Shown: piece after piece, positions 1-10,981 of the stretch
Layout of the letters: the number at the start of each line of letters is the position of its first letter
Position numbering within the stretch: position 1 is the first letter of the stretch
Assembly: GCA_963555705.1 (NCBI GenBank)
Contig: OY743181.1
Span: 31,726,296 to 31,790,295, forward strand
Reading direction: 5' to 3'
Length of the DNA: 64,000 bases
DNA from: Ligustrum vulgare
Taxonomy: Eukaryota > Streptophyta > Magnoliopsida > Lamiales > Oleaceae
Program-made: the position numbers and the translations under genes
The notes under the pieces: model-generated
What the model was told of the DNA's origin: nothing
What the model saw: only the letters and a program-made list of their open reading frames with translations
The model's database searches: none

Positions 1-857
1 TCTTGGTTGCGGCTGGACGCAAGGCTGCAACAGGAAATTGCAATGAACCAGGTTGCGGCTGGACGCAACTCAAGCAGCGAGCCAAATTCTGATTTCAATC
101 TTCAAACTCCGGGTTGTAATTTTATCATCTATCGCTTTTTCTTCCAACATGTTTAGCTAAATTTTAATGTTGGGATGATTGATGGAATTTAACCTAGTTT
201 GGATTAATTTTAATAGTTGCTATTTGATTAAATGCTTATTTCATGTGTGTTTGTTATTGAGATTATTACATGTGTTTGCTTGATCACCAAATATGTGTTT
301 TGTGAAGTGTATGATAATCGAGAGATATTATGCATTTTAGACCAAATAACAAATGCTCTAGGTTCTTGTTAAGGATAGAGATATACCTTAAACCCTAGAT
401 GATCCATTGAGCTATTTTCACAAAGATTTAATGCAATTGATTGAGCCTTAATCGACATAGAGATATAGTAGGTTAGACCAATTGATTAGGGTTGATTTCA
501 CTCGAGAGAGGTAATTGGCTAAACTTGGAAAATCGGGTCTAACATTGTAAATGAGTAATTTATTAATTTGCATGTTGAGAAATTAATTAGGCAACGGTTA
601 AATGAAATCATGAATCCCAACCATTTTATCTTTTATTTTCCTTATTTTAATTTAGTTTAACAATCTTTTCTTTAAATTAGAATTTACAAAAATCCAACTT
701 TTAATTGTGTGTTTCTTTTATTGTTAGAATTGAATTAATTAAAGTTTTATAATCTAAAGTAAACATTCCTCGTGGGATCGACAACCCGGACTCAAAAAGT
801 CCACTTTATTACTTGTACGCGACCCGTGCGCTTGCGGTACACTATTTTGAGCGAACA
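1..857 (+). repeat. 5' LTR, 3' portion only (truncated by window start)
   Basis: Aligns base for base with 5136-5992 and ends in CA directly before the PBS spacer. The missing upstream part should correspond to 3926-5135. The terminal 90 bases contain the GC-richer stretch ending in GAGCGAACA seen in both copies. Confidence 0.9.
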
Positions 858-863
858 AGTTTT

Positions 864-881
864 TGGCGCCGTTGCCGGGGA
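864..881 (+). other. Primer-binding site, tRNA-Asp type
   Basis: TGGCGCCGTTGCCGGGGA is the exact reverse complement of the 3' end of plant tRNA-Asp(GTC), including CCA. It lies 6 nt after the LTR end at 857. This sets the element on the + strand and fixes the LTR boundary. Confidence 0.92.
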
Positions 882-1060
882 ATGTTTTTACTTTGATTAT
901 TACTTTAGTTAATTTTAGTTTTAACAATTTGTAATTATTTTTGTTTTATGTTTTATTTTATTATCTTTGGTTAACCACCACAATTCTAATCTCTCTTGTA
1001 TTTGGTTTTCTTTCTATGCATATTTGATTCTAACATTGGCAAAATAGGAACGCAATTGCA

Positions 1061-1828
1061 ATGAACAATCTCAACATGGGTGATGAATACACGCTTGAAG
1101 AATATTCAAGTTGTGAACTTTGTTACAAGATGCATTGTAATGGACAATGTTTGTTTTCGGGGAATAGTTTGATTACGTCGAATCTTATTAAGTTTAGACA
1201 ATATTTGAAATGCCGAAAACAAGCTATTGATACATTGGATGTGAGTTACATGCTCTTGGGGGATTGTGTACCGGATGATTGGGATGAGGACATCACTCTT
1301 GTGGGAGATGGTCCTCCACTATTGAATGAGAAGGTACTTGCAAAGTATTACAATGAGCTTGCCAATCTGGATGAAGAGGATATGCTTATGGGGGATGCCA
1401 TGTATTGGGAAGGATTTCAAATGTGGGGGTATAACCCACTCTTGGGAATCAATAGGAAAAACTTGTCGTTGCCCATGGATTCAACTTATGGATCGGTCAT
1501 TCAATCTGAGGAGACATCAACTAAAGAAGATGAGCTTGAAGAGAATGACAATTTAATCACAAAAGAATCGCTTGGAGGAGTGGCAATTAATGAGGAAGAG
1601 ATTAAATCAAATTCTCTCAACTTCATTGATTGCCCAATAATTGATTTTGTGATTAAGCCACTTGAGGAGGTGCAAGTCTACTTAGTTGAGTTTGAATTGG
1701 AGGGAATAGGCAAGTCCCATGACTTTGCAAGGAGCAAGGTGCAAGTGTTTAGATCAAATGAAGAGTGGGGCAAAGCCAAAAGAAGAAAAATGGGGAAGGC
1801 ATCAAAAGCTTCATTTAAAGTGCCGTGA
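1061..1828 (+). CDS. 255-aa ORF of unknown function in non-autonomous LTR element
   Basis: The only sizeable sense ORF of the element. Its ATG lies 180 bp after the PBS, where gag would normally start. The protein is acidic in the middle (runs such as EDELEEND and NEEEI) and ends with a short basic tail (KAKRRKMGKASKAS). An N-terminal Cys cluster (CELCYKMHCNGQC, about residues 18-30) could bind metal, but I see no retroviral CCHC knuckle, capsid homology or protease motif. I do not recognise the protein. It may be a degenerate Gag-like leader or a lineage-specific accessory ORF. An open frame of 255 codons in a young element suggests recent constraint or simply youth; the sequence alone cannot separate these. 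Confidence 0.6.
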   Translation: MNNLNMGDEYTLEEYSSCELCYKMHCNGQCLFSGNSLITSNLIKFRQYLKCRKQAIDTLDVSYMLLGDCVPDDWDEDITLVGDGPPLLNEKVLAKYYNELANLDEEDMLMGDAMYWEGFQMWGYNPLLGINRKNLSLPMDSTYGSVIQSEETSTKEDELEENDNLITKESLGGVAINEEEIKSNSLNFIDCPIIDFVIKPLEEVQVYLVEFELEGIGKSHDFARSKVQVFRSNEEWGKAKRRKMGKASKASFKVP

Positions 1829-3910
1829 AGTGCTTATGCGAAAAGTCGAGCTAATGACTTTAAAATAAGCGCTTAATGGGAGGCAACCCATTCTCTATCC
1901 TTTACTTGATTTATTTTTTTTTTTATTTTTTTTTTTGCATATTATTTACCTTCTTGCATTTTATTTACTTTCTTGCAAATAAATTGGCTAGGTCAAATCT
2001 CTATCTTCCATAAGTATTTTCCTCAAGTTGGGTATTGTGAAATAGCTCTAATACATTCTCATTTAATTCTAGCATATACTCATATCAAACTTTCAAAGTC
2101 AAAATTTGCTTAAAACTCATTTTTAAATCACTTGGTTCATATTGTCTTTTATCTTCAAGTGTGATTTAATATTGATGTGGATGGGCAAATTACATTGGAT
2201 TTATGAGTTAGAATTGAGATGATGAATGTAATTTAAATTTTTGGATCATCACCACTTATTATCTACTTTTTTCTTGTGTTTTCATAGGATGCTCACAAGG
2301 TATTCGGTGAAATGCCTCATTAGAGAAATTTGTGTTCAATTGATTGGAGGTTTCAACACAAGTTTGGGGGTGGATTGTTGGTGATTGCAATGAGAGTTCA
2401 AATACCCAAGACTACTTATGAGTTCCCCCACCACTTCTTGGGATGTCTAGTAACTTCTTTCCTCTTACTTTGATTTTATTTTACACATTGAGGACAATGT
2501 GCATTTCAAGTTTGGGGGTGATTTCCTATTGTGTATTGACATGTTAGATAGCCTTGCCGTGGCCAGGATTACTTAGATGTTTAAAATTGTTATTGATTCA
2601 TGATTTATGACCAATATGCTACTTGTGTCTACTTTTACAAAATGCTTATCCATGCAAGATCATATTTATCTTGAGCACAATAGTCATGATTGATTGTTGG
2701 TGAAGTTTAGGAATTGTTGAAGGGTGATGAGGTTAATGGAGTAGAAGAATTAGGTTGTGAGCTTGTATTGTTAATTTTTATCAACCTATCAATGTTTTCC
2801 AAAACTCTAAATCTCTTGATCCTATTTTAAGACAAGTTTGGGGGTGATCGACCCGGTGAAGGAGACAGTCTAGATGTGTGGTGATTTCATGCATGTTGGA
2901 AATAAATTTTGTGTGGAGTGTATTTCGCCAAGTATAAGCTAAGTAATGACCGTATGCTAAATTTCTAAGCCCATTTTGATTTTTCCATTGCATTGCCCTA
3001 TCTCGAAGCCTTTTTGACTCGAGTAATTAAGCCCGTAGGAGTATCTTGAAACTTGGTGCCTTAAGTTTGAAATTTGGGAGTCATCGGCCGAAAGCTCGCT
3101 ACATGGGTCAATTAGAAAGCTTAATGAGTAGGGTACTCTCACACACACTTGAAAAAAAAAAAAAGCACATTATCATTGCATTCGCTTAATAAGTCTACCC
3201 CACTTCGTAGCCTTTTTGACTCGAGTTAATAAGTCCGTAGGGGTATTTTGAAACCTGGTACCCTTTGATCTTAAAACAATCGGGGAGTTTCCGACCTAAA
3301 GCTCGCTACATGGGTCAATTAGAAAGCTTAAGGGAGTGGGGAAGACACGAGCATTCATCACGTTAGTTTTTAGAAATCATGCATTTGTACTTGCATAAGG
3401 GCTTTTAGATTAATAGTGGGTTTGAATTTCTTAGTATAAGCTTGAATGTCGAAGCACTCATTTAGTGGAGAGTCACCGCATTTCTAGGTTGTCGAGATTG
3501 TCGGTAAAACACACCCAAACTAGAGTGGAAAAAGAAAAGAGTGATTTGAGAGTACCCTCTAGAATTGCATCCCGGGAGAGGAAAGAAAAATATTTATTGG
3601 GGGATGAATGTCACGAGTGAGAAAGAAAAAGAATTGACCACTAATGGTGGGTAGTTTTGACTTGAAACCTCTTTACTCATCAACATTCTCGAAACTTGAT
3701 TGACAATTGAAAGTGACTATGCACACACACACCGATCGAACATCGGATAAGCTAAACTTCTTTTTGGTAGCATTATTTGGAATCATACTTTTGGATTGAT
3801 TATACAATTTTGCACTCATGAGTAATTTGCAAGTCATCTAACATTGTTGATCTATATTCCATATTACTTGATTGCACTAGTAGATAATTTTGCTCGAGAC
3901 GAGCAAAAGC
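1829..3910 (+). other. Non-coding interior of the LTR element with repeated polypurine-like motifs
   Basis: No credible ORF. The motif CAAGTTTGGGGGTG occurs around 2350, 2508 and 2832 and again as the functional polypurine tract next to the right LTR. The region also has T-rich tracts (1910-1935) and the 200-bp direct repeat listed separately. Confidence 0.7.
3005..3345 (+). repeat. Imperfect tandem duplication (about 200-bp period)
   Basis: Two diverged copies, about 3005-3140 and 3206-3345, share CTTTTTGACTCGAGT at the start and GCTCGCTACATGGGTCAATT near the end, with the same order of motifs between. The intervening 65 bp includes an A-run. Confidence 0.8.
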
Positions 3911-3925
3911 TCAAGTTTGGGGGTG
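3911..3925 (+). other. Polypurine tract
   Basis: TCAAGTTTGGGGGTG lies immediately upstream of the right LTR start (TGATAAG...), the expected position of the plus-strand primer. Confidence 0.75.
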
Positions 3926-4085
3926 TGATAAGTGTGCGTTTTACACACTTATTTAGTTCCTAAATTCGTACTTTAATTGAAAAATCGAGCAAATATCTAT
4001 TTATTTATTTCGTCTATCGTGTGAAATTAGGTAAAAATGCATTTTGAAATAAAATTGTAACTACTTGATAAAATGTGTGATATAT

Positions 4086-4172
<87 letters not shown>

Positions 4173-5992
4173 TATATACACTCACACACTCACACACAAA
4201 ACAGGAAAGTATGGGAAAGAAACCAAGGAACATCAACGCATGGGAGAAGACACAAAAGCTGGAGGCTGGAACGTGCTTACCGCTGGAAGCATGGGCAGAT
4301 GATGGGAGTATGGAAAAAGCAGGCTGACAGGAGGATACATTGGAGATATATTATATATGCATACAAGCAGGAGGAAAAAGGGGGGAGGCAGCCAAGGGGC
4401 TGCGCAGCTTGAGCAACCAGCTATTTCTGGTCGGGTTAGAGATATACAGAGAAGGGACTGCAGCTAGACGCTGCAGGTGCTGAAACGAAAAGGAAGCGAC
4501 CTGCTACTCTTGGCCGGGAGTGGAAACCAGAACAGGGAAGTCCGGCTGCTGTTGCTGCTGGAGACGCAGCTGAGAACTGACAAAAGAAGAGGCGTTGCTG
4601 GTGCATAGGAGGCTGTTGCTGGAACAGATTGACAGAGGAGCTGCTGGAACGAGGTGAAGCAAGCAGGTTCACGGCAGTTGCTGGTGACAGCGGTAATTGC
4701 TGCTGCTGGAGACACTGAAATCCACTGCAGGGAGCTGAGGAGAAACCAGGTTGCACTGCTGAGTTGCTGCTCTGCCGGTGCTAGTTCCTGGTTGCTGGGA
4801 GGCTAGTGGTTGTGCAAGAGAGAGGTTGCTGGACTAGCTGCTACCGTGTGGAAATTGTTGGTTTGTGCTGGTAGGATGAAGCAAGGAGGAAAAATACTGG
4901 ACATTGCTGGAGCAGAGCTGAAATCCAACTGGTTTACTGCTGGAACTGCTGGACAGAAAGGAAGCTGCTGGTTCTAGACTGATTGATGTGAAGAAGGTGC
5001 AGCTGGGAGAGACGCTGGTGGAAGCTGCTGCCTGGACTGCAGTGCTGGACTGCTAGTGCAGTGTGCTGAGGACGGTGCTGAACAAGGAAGAAGGATGCAG
5101 AGATGAGCAGGCTGGAATACAACTAAGGAGGCTGGTCTTGGTTGCGGCTGGACGCAAGGCTGCAACAGGAAATTGCAATGAACCAGGTTGCGGCTGGACG
5201 CAACTCAAGCAGCGAGCCAAATTCTGATTTCAATCTTCAAACTCCGGGTTGTAATTTTATCATCTATCGCTTTTTCTTCCAACATGTTTAGCTAAATTTT
5301 AATGTTGGGATGATTGATGGAATTTAACCTAGTTTGGATTAATTTTAATAGTTGCTATTTGATTAAATACTTATTTCATGTGTGTTTGTTATTGAGATTA
5401 TTACATGTGTTTGCTTGATCACCAAATATGTGTTTTGTGAAGTGTATGATAATCGAGAGATATTATGCATTTTAGACCAAATAACAAATGCTCTAGGTTC
5501 TTGTTAAGGATAGAGATATACCTTAAACCCTAGATGATCCATTGAGCTATTTTCACAAAGAGTTAATGCAATTGATTGAGCCTTAATCGACATAGAGATA
5601 TAGTAGGTTAGACCAATTGATTAGGGTTGATTTCACTCGAGAGAGGTAATTGGCTAAACTTGGAAAATCGGGTCTAACATTGTAAATGAGTAATTTATTA
5701 ATTTGCATGTTGAGAAATTAATTAGGCAACGGTTAAATGAAATCATGAATCCCAACCATTTTATCTTTTATTTTCCTTATTTTAATTTAGTTTAACAATC
5801 TTTTCTTTAAATTAGAATTTACAAAAATCCAACTTTTAATTGTGTGTTTCTTTTATTGTTAGAATTGAATTAATTAAAGTTTTATAATCTAAAGTAAACA
5901 TTCCTCGTGGGATCGACAACCCGGACTCAAAAAGTCCACTTTATTACTTGTACGCGACCCGTGCGCTTGCGGTACACTATTTTGAGCGAACA
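3926..5992 (+). repeat. 3' LTR (2,067 bp)
   Basis: Begins TGATAAGTGTGCG and ends GAGCGAACA (TG...CA). It contains a (TA)n tract at 4081-4166 and a CTG/CTGCTGG-rich stretch at about 4545-5060. Apparent Gln/Ser-rich or Ile-Tyr ORFs there are composition artefacts. The start could be read 2 bp earlier because of a TGTG overlap. Confidence 0.88.
4081..4166. repeat. (TA)n microsatellite inside the LTR
   Basis: About 85 bp of alternating TA, interrupted only near the ends by ACATACA and TACATA. Confidence 0.95.
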
Positions 5993-7275
5993 CTTATCAT
6001 ATCTAGTCCTCCATTCAAAGCGAAAAACATCTCCGCCTCGGTGATGTTTTCACAGATGTGCATCTCTTCAGTAAATCGAGCAAGGTAACTTTTCAGAGAT
6101 TCGTCCCTTCCTTGCCTTGGATCCTGAAGGCGTTGGATTGGGAGTGGCCAGGCCAGGAGGAAACAAAGCCATTTTTAAAAGCCATTTTTAGATCTCTCCA
6201 ACTATGGATGCTGCCAGGGGGAGTTTTTTGTACCATCGTATCGCACTCCCCTCAAGGGTTAAAGCAAAGGATTTACATTTCAGTACCGGGGTGGCTCCGG
6301 CTATTTCCATGTTGGCACGGTAATTTAACAGGTGATCGTCAGGATCACCGCGGCCAGAATATTTTGCTATTTCGGGCATTTCGAAGTCGTGGGGCACGAG
6401 GCACCTACGGAGGCCCTCTGTGAAAGGGCTTATTTCCTCTTCGTCATCCAGTTCATATGAAGGTAGTTCACTGTTCTCGTCGTGACCGGAATACACTGGA
6501 TCATGGTATTGGTCATAGAGTGGCGGAGCGTACTCCTGCCTTTGTGGTGGAAGGAAGCGGCCGTAGTTTGGCCTTTCATGGCTCAGCAACTCGTTACGAG
6601 ACTTGGTCCGAACCGCTTCGGCTCTCCTTTCCTGCCTATTCCTATGCTCACACGTGGGGGTGAACCTTTCTACCCCCGTACCTTGTTGGTCCCCATGCAT
6701 TCGACTCTGTGATAAGGCTTCTTCAGCACGTCGCTCCCGCCTATTTCTAGGCTCAGCTGCATTGTTCCGACCCCCTCGCCTACCTCTGAATAACCCTCAT
6801 ATCCGGTTGAAGACACTGCCAGATTTTGCGGGCGAAGCCTCCCTATGTATAGCTGGGAGTGGGGCTTGTTCTTCACGTGCTTCATGTTCCAGGCCTTCCT
6901 CGTAGAAGGGCTCGGATTCCACCTCTGCATAAGCCTGTGGATCTTGATAATAATACGAGGCGGTGGCTACATCGGATGGTGAGTAATGGGCTGTGGGTAT
7001 TGTGGAGGCATCATGGGTTCATTCACAACATATCCTCTAGCCATGTAGGCATTCATCGTAGCAGTCTGTTCTATCTGCTGCTTCTGCATTTCCAGCATTT
7101 GGGCCGCCATGCGAGTCATGTCCCGCAACATGCGGCGATTTCGGTGCCGGGGTGGTGGGTTAGGTTGTGCCACTCCCTCATTGGCGTTCTCATGAGGTCC
7201 TTGAGGAACCTCCTCCTCACTGTGCTGGCCATTTCTTCCCCTACGGGGGTTAACATCACCGTCACTTTCGTTCAT
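5993..7275 (-). pseudogene. gag: Tat-type gag, frameshifted and interrupted
   Basis: The N-terminal part begins at an ATG at 7275 and reads to about 6967: a charged, Pro/Arg-rich leader with a Met/Gln-rich helix containing MLEMQKQQIEQ. Another frame (6700-6188) carries a Retrotrans_gag-like core with the visible motifs FEMPEIAKYSGRGDPDDHL and EGSAIRWYKKLP. A third frame (about 6110-6005) continues the domain with SLKSYLARFTEEM and FFALNGGL, then stops at the LTR junction at 5993. At least two frameshifts are needed to link the pieces, so no functional Gag is made. Gag would form the virus-like particle. Assignment rests on these motifs and on the upstream PBS and LTR. Confidence 0.75.
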
Positions 7276-7349
7276 GTTTCAATGAAATTTCTTGGTTTTA
7301 ATTTATCTTTTAAGGATAGATAGATTCTTATCTCAACGCTCCGAGCCTT

Positions 7350-7545
7350 TTTTCAAGGTTGTTAAACTTATGTTTCAAAGTTTTAAGTTTTTTTCAAGGT
7401 GAATAAACTTATGTTTCAAAGCGCTTTACCCTTTTCAAGGTTACCACACTTATGTTTCAAAGCTCTTTACCTTTTTCAAGGTTACCACACTTATGTTTCA
7501 AAGCTCTTTACCTTTTTCAAGGGTACTAAACTTATATTTCAAAGT
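7350..7545. repeat. Tandem repeat, about 41-bp unit, five copies
   Basis: Degenerate copies share ACTTATGTTTCAAAGCTCTT and TTTTTCAAGGTTACCAC. They lie in the leader between the PBS and gag of the minus-strand Tat element. Confidence 0.85.
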
Positions 7546-7647
7546 CCTTGCAGTTCTTCGCTCTTTTGCAAGAGGTTACTCGCCCTTTTTCAGGACTTCC
7601 TTCCTATGTGTGGCTTTTCATCATGTGTTTTCGTGGTTAGTAGTATG

Positions 7648-7668
7648 GTTTCCCACATACGGCGCCAA
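7648..7668 (-). other. Primer-binding site, tRNA-Arg type
   Basis: The minus strand reads TGGCGCCGTATGTGGGAAAC. It starts like the Arg-type PBS typical of plant Tat/Ogre elements, with small differences. It is separated by 5 nt from the LTR end at 7674. Confidence 0.7.
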
Positions 7669-7673
7669 AATAT

Positions 7674-8355
7674 TGACCACAAAATCCGGCTGGACCTTGG
7701 ACCAACACGTCTCAACTCCTCCCTCTTGAACACGTGGATCTCCTGCGCACTGTGACAAACGATTAGTTTGTAAAGGGGGCCGAAGTGGCTCCTGTTTGCA
7801 CTCCGATGCCAAAGTCAGCGGCCATGTCAAGTAAGTACAATTTGAGTGCGGGAAATATAAATGCGTAAAAGAGAGAAAAGGGAGTGAGAGATATTTATTT
7901 AGTTAAGAGTATGTAATTGCTAACCTCTTCCTTAGAGGAAAGTGTGCTCTATTTATAGAGGAACTCGTTGTCTCGGATCATGACACATGGCATACTTTAC
8001 AGTTGTCTTCACCCTAGCTCTTGGAGGTGACAACCTTGCTTTTTGACTGTAATCATTGCTACATTTTGTAGGGGATGGGCGCCTGTCACATCTTGGTAAA
8101 GGCAGTGTCACATCTCTAACTTTATGCCTTGTCCCATCCTTACATCCGAGGTACTACTGTAAACACCTCAGCTAAGCGTAAAGCGCCTCTGCTAGACACA
8201 CACCAGTTCGGCCGGAGGGGGTTCCTGTGCCTTTCCACCTCGGCCATTGGTCTAGGGCGATATCTAAAATTTTGGTCGTGTGCTGAAGTCCAATGGACCC
8301 TTGTTGGGCCCTCACTGGCGGCCCAATGTGCCATATTTTGGGTGCGATCTCAACA
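7674..8355 (-). repeat. 5' LTR of the Tat-type element (682 bp)
   Basis: On the minus strand it starts TGTTGAGATCG (8355) and ends GTGGTCA (7674). No second copy lies in the window, so the outer boundary is inferred from the TG...CA ends and from the intron sequence that begins just beyond 8355. Confidence 0.65.
7950..7957 (-). promoter_or_regulatory. TATA box of the Tat LTR
   Basis: TATAAATA on the minus strand, flanked by CTC and GAGCAC, about 280 bp upstream of the LTR end. This is a suitable place for the U3/R promoter. Confidence 0.55.
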
Positions 8356-8375
8356 CTTACTATAATTTGTTGCAG

Positions 8376-8702
8376 ATGGTTTTGGAGAGAAGGGCAGGCA
8401 GGCCACTGGTGATGAATGTGAGTTTCCGCCAAATGCTACCAGTTAATATGAATTTGGAATTTATTTCGTGGAAAACTTTTTCAGAGATTACCAGTGATGA
8501 TTTTTTTGAAAAAGATACTTAAGGAAGGAGAGGGTTATGAAAAATCCAATGATGGTGCCATGGTGCAAGGTAAACCTTGTGTTAAAAGATAGTCACAAAT
8601 TCCTGAAGAATCATTGCATTTTCTGTTTATGTATTGTGGAAGTTTCATATCTTCATTGTTTCTTGCTATTGTGCAGTGAAATTGATTGGGAAGCTGCAAC
8701 TG
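8376..8702 (+). pseudogene. FKBP62/ROF1-type peptidyl-prolyl isomerase fragment, two exons, frameshifted
   Basis: Two exon-like blocks surround a 107-bp intron with GT (8570) and AG (8675-8676). The first block starts after a TTGTTGCAG acceptor at 8375. Translating across frames gives GFGEKGRQ, FPPNAT, then NLEFISWKTFSEIT, then KKILKEGEGYEKSNDGAMVQ, and after the intron VKLIGKLQ. This order matches the junction between FKBP domains 2 and 3 of plant multi-domain FKBPs (ROF1/FKBP62, FKBP65), which are TPR co-chaperones of HSP90. At least two indels (near 8445 and 8505) break the frame, and homology stops after KLQ. The Tat LTR lies 20 bp upstream, inside what was the preceding intron. Clearly not functional. 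Confidence 0.82.
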
Positions 8703-9349
8703 CCAATATCAGATTTCTTGGTCTTGTTGCTGATCATAGGGTTTTATAATAAATTAATCAACTAATATAAAAAGACAGGCTCGATATTCATAGAAATAAT
8801 TGATCTCAGTAAGTAATTCCAACATTGCGAGTATAGGTGCCTGTTTTTCTTATTTACATAATTTATCATGAATTTGAGACCATCGATGTGTTCTCTTTCT
8901 TAAATAATATAATATCTATCTTCGTGAAGTTTTTATGTTCACAATCTCATTTCTATTTTTTAGCATTATTCTAACCTAACTAATTTCTTTAAGGAGTCTT
9001 TCTTAGATCTTAGAGACCTATTTGATTAACATATCATGCTGAAAATAATGCATTTTTGTGAAATTTTTTTAATTTTTTAAATTTTTTTGGAGAGGTAAAA
9101 TCATTATTTGAGACTTTCTGTGGAGCCGCTCATTATTGATTTTGACCAAATGGGTAAGTTTAAGATTTTCATTTTTTTTATAAATCTTATTCGTGGGTGT
9201 GTTTGTGCACAGAGCATTGCAAATTATGGTCGGATGTGAATATGATTTTCATGAGTAGCACTGTGACTTGCATATTTGAATACAATTTGGTATGATTTTC
9301 AATAGATGCTTGAAACGATTAAGAATAATATGTAAATGGTGTTAGTAAA

Positions 9350-9412
<63 letters not shown>

Positions 9413-9748
9413 TTTAAAAAAAAAAAGGAAAGATAAACTGGTTGCAAATGTGATTTCTGAAGGAAAAGGGAAAAAATTCATAACTGTCAGTTATTGGTTG
9501 TTGTATATTTTCGAGTTTTAAGTTGCATAGTGGGTTGATCACAGCAAAAGACACATTATAGGATTAGACTGCATTATAGAAAATGAAGAGATAAACTATG
9601 CTCTTTGATTATATTGATGTTATTCAGAAAATGAGTTCAAAATGGATCTAGCCAACTTCCAAGACAAATCTTAGACTATATTTTCTATATTAATAACCTA
9701 TGATAGTTTTTGTATGTTTTAGTTGGTTATTCACTTTCTTTTCTTTTC

Positions 9749-9780
<32 letters not shown>

Positions 9781-10872
9781 CTTCATTCGTCGAACTAATG
9801 TCTCAATTTTTAAGTAATAGAGAATAAAAAGCAAAAAATATATTGAACACTCGCTTCTATATAAGAATTAGATCTTTTTAAATAATTGTTTCAAGTAAAA
9901 TTGGTGTTTAGTTAGACAATCCCATGGATAGGAAAATATTTGATTCTATTATGAGAATATAGTTTTTGTTTTTTAGAATTTTGATACTAATTATTTATTA
10001 TTTAGTTTGCTTTCTCAATGACAATTTTAAGTGTAAATTAGTTAAAGCTTCATCCTTTAAATGAAAAATGAATTCGGTAATTTTTTTGTGATTTTTTTCA
10101 TGTCAAAATAGGTTAATGATGGAGAAAATTGTTCCCACACTTGTTTACAATCATGCTTCATTTGCTACAACTGTGAGAATGTAAGTGACAAGTCCTCCAA
10201 TTCGAATCATGGTATTCAAATAGACTTGCTTGCAGAGCACAGATCAAAATGAAGGTAAGCATAATTTTAACATGCAGATCTTTAAAGAAAGTAGTCAATG
10301 TTCCATTTTGATTTCACCTAATATTGAGTATCTGATCATAAACTGGCAAGTTGGTGTTGCGTACATAAATCTTTTGATGAAGTTTTTTGTAACCATATTG
10401 TAGCTTCATTTTCATCAAGGTTTGGATCTTTGAGTTGTTGCTCAAATATTGTTATTACAAACACATTATGCTTAATATGCAGGGATCTTGAGTACCTTGC
10501 TATGGATAAACCTGTTGAGTTGGCATACAAGAAACTTTGAGATTGTCTAACACGGCCAGTTGTAGCTTACTAGATATAAAAACCACTGGCAATGTGTGAC
10601 ACAATATAGGTGTTTGCAATCTACATTTATAATTTGCAGCTGTAATGATTGTTATTATTGAGGTATGTGAATGACTCAATATTTTTGTAATCAGGTTCTC
10701 TACAATCATGTCCTTGTTCATCTGTGATTACTTGAACTAAGACTAAAAAGTGTAAAGTCTTGGAACAAAGTAGCTTATATCTTAAGAAATAGTTAAATTT
10801 TTATACATTTATAATGCTTATATTTCAAAAATATATTTTAACCACGCTAAAAAATTCAACTGGAAAACATTT
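8703..10872. other. AT-rich non-coding DNA between FKBP fragment and Helitron-like end
   Basis: No sustained coding signal. It contains an (ATT)n tract (9350-9411) and a T-run/A-run (9750-9780). A possible exon-like stretch after an ATGCAG acceptor near 10480 reads DLEYLAMDKPVELAYKKL before a stop. I cannot identify it. Confidence 0.6.
9350..9411. repeat. (ATT)n microsatellite
   Basis: About 20 uninterrupted ATT units. The apparent poly-Leu and poly-Asn ORFs across it are artefacts. Confidence 0.97.
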
Positions 10873-10899
10873 CTCGTACGAAGTACGAGTTTGCACTAG
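10873..10899 (+). mobile_element. Helitron-like 3' terminus
   Basis: CTCGTAC-GAA-GTACGAG is a perfect 7-bp stem with a 3-nt loop. It is followed 6 nt later by CTAG and then T, the layout of Helitron 3' ends (hairpin, CTRR, host T). The element would extend to lower coordinates and could include the FKBP fragment. I could not find the 5' TC end. Confidence 0.55.
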
Positions 10900-10981
10900 T
10901 ATATATATATATTATTCATTTTTTCTCTTTTTCATTTTTTTTTTGTCTTTTTCTTCATTTTTTTTTTCTTTTAACTATTGA

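Larger units (their letters stand above)
1..5992 (+). mobile_element. Non-autonomous Athila/Tat-like LTR retrotransposon, left end outside window
   Basis: Two copies of the same sequence (1-857 and 5136-5992) lie at a constant offset of 5135 bp with no indel and only two substitutions noticed (234/5369 and 427/5562), so the insertion is recent. The left copy is followed by an 18-nt primer-binding site perfectly complementary to the 3' end of plant tRNA-Asp, and a polypurine stretch precedes the right LTR. The interior (858-3925) is only about 3.1 kb, has a single 255-aa ORF and lacks protease, RT and integrase. It must therefore have been mobilised in trans (LARD-like). The element interrupts the gag of the Tat element that resumes at 5993. 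The left TSD is outside the window; the base run after the right LTR is CTTAT. Lineage (Athila/Tat) is inferred from PBS and LTR-end style. Confidence 0.88.
5993..8355 (-). mobile_element. Tat-type Ty3/gypsy element remnant (5' LTR, leader, gag start)
   Basis: Read on the minus strand, the order is LTR (8355 to 7674), PBS (7668-7648), a repeat-bearing leader, then broken gag down to 5993. There the younger element 1-5992 cuts it. The rest of this element should lie beyond the window start. A PBS of the tRNA-Arg kind, a 5-nt spacer and a long leader fit the Tat/Ogre/Retand group. Confidence 0.75.

Noticed and set aside
360..400. AAACCCTAG telomere-like words
   Set aside because: Single isolated copies within the LTR, no tandem array.
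4027..4412. ORFs rich in Ile-Tyr across the (TA)n tract, and Gln/Ser-rich frames at 4436-5165
   Set aside because: Composition artefacts inside an LTR; antisense or low complexity.
8280..8522. 80-aa ORF ending in the FKBP region
   Set aside because: It mixes LTR sequence with a shifted frame of the FKBP exon. The true homology lies across several frames.
9299..9521. Poly-Leu / poly-Asn ORFs (also at 18616-18828 and 21268-21541)
   Set aside because: They are translations of trinucleotide microsatellites with no other coding signal.
10480..10560. Exon-like DLEYLAMDKPVELAYKKL frame
   Set aside because: Only 18 residues, unidentified, no second exon found.
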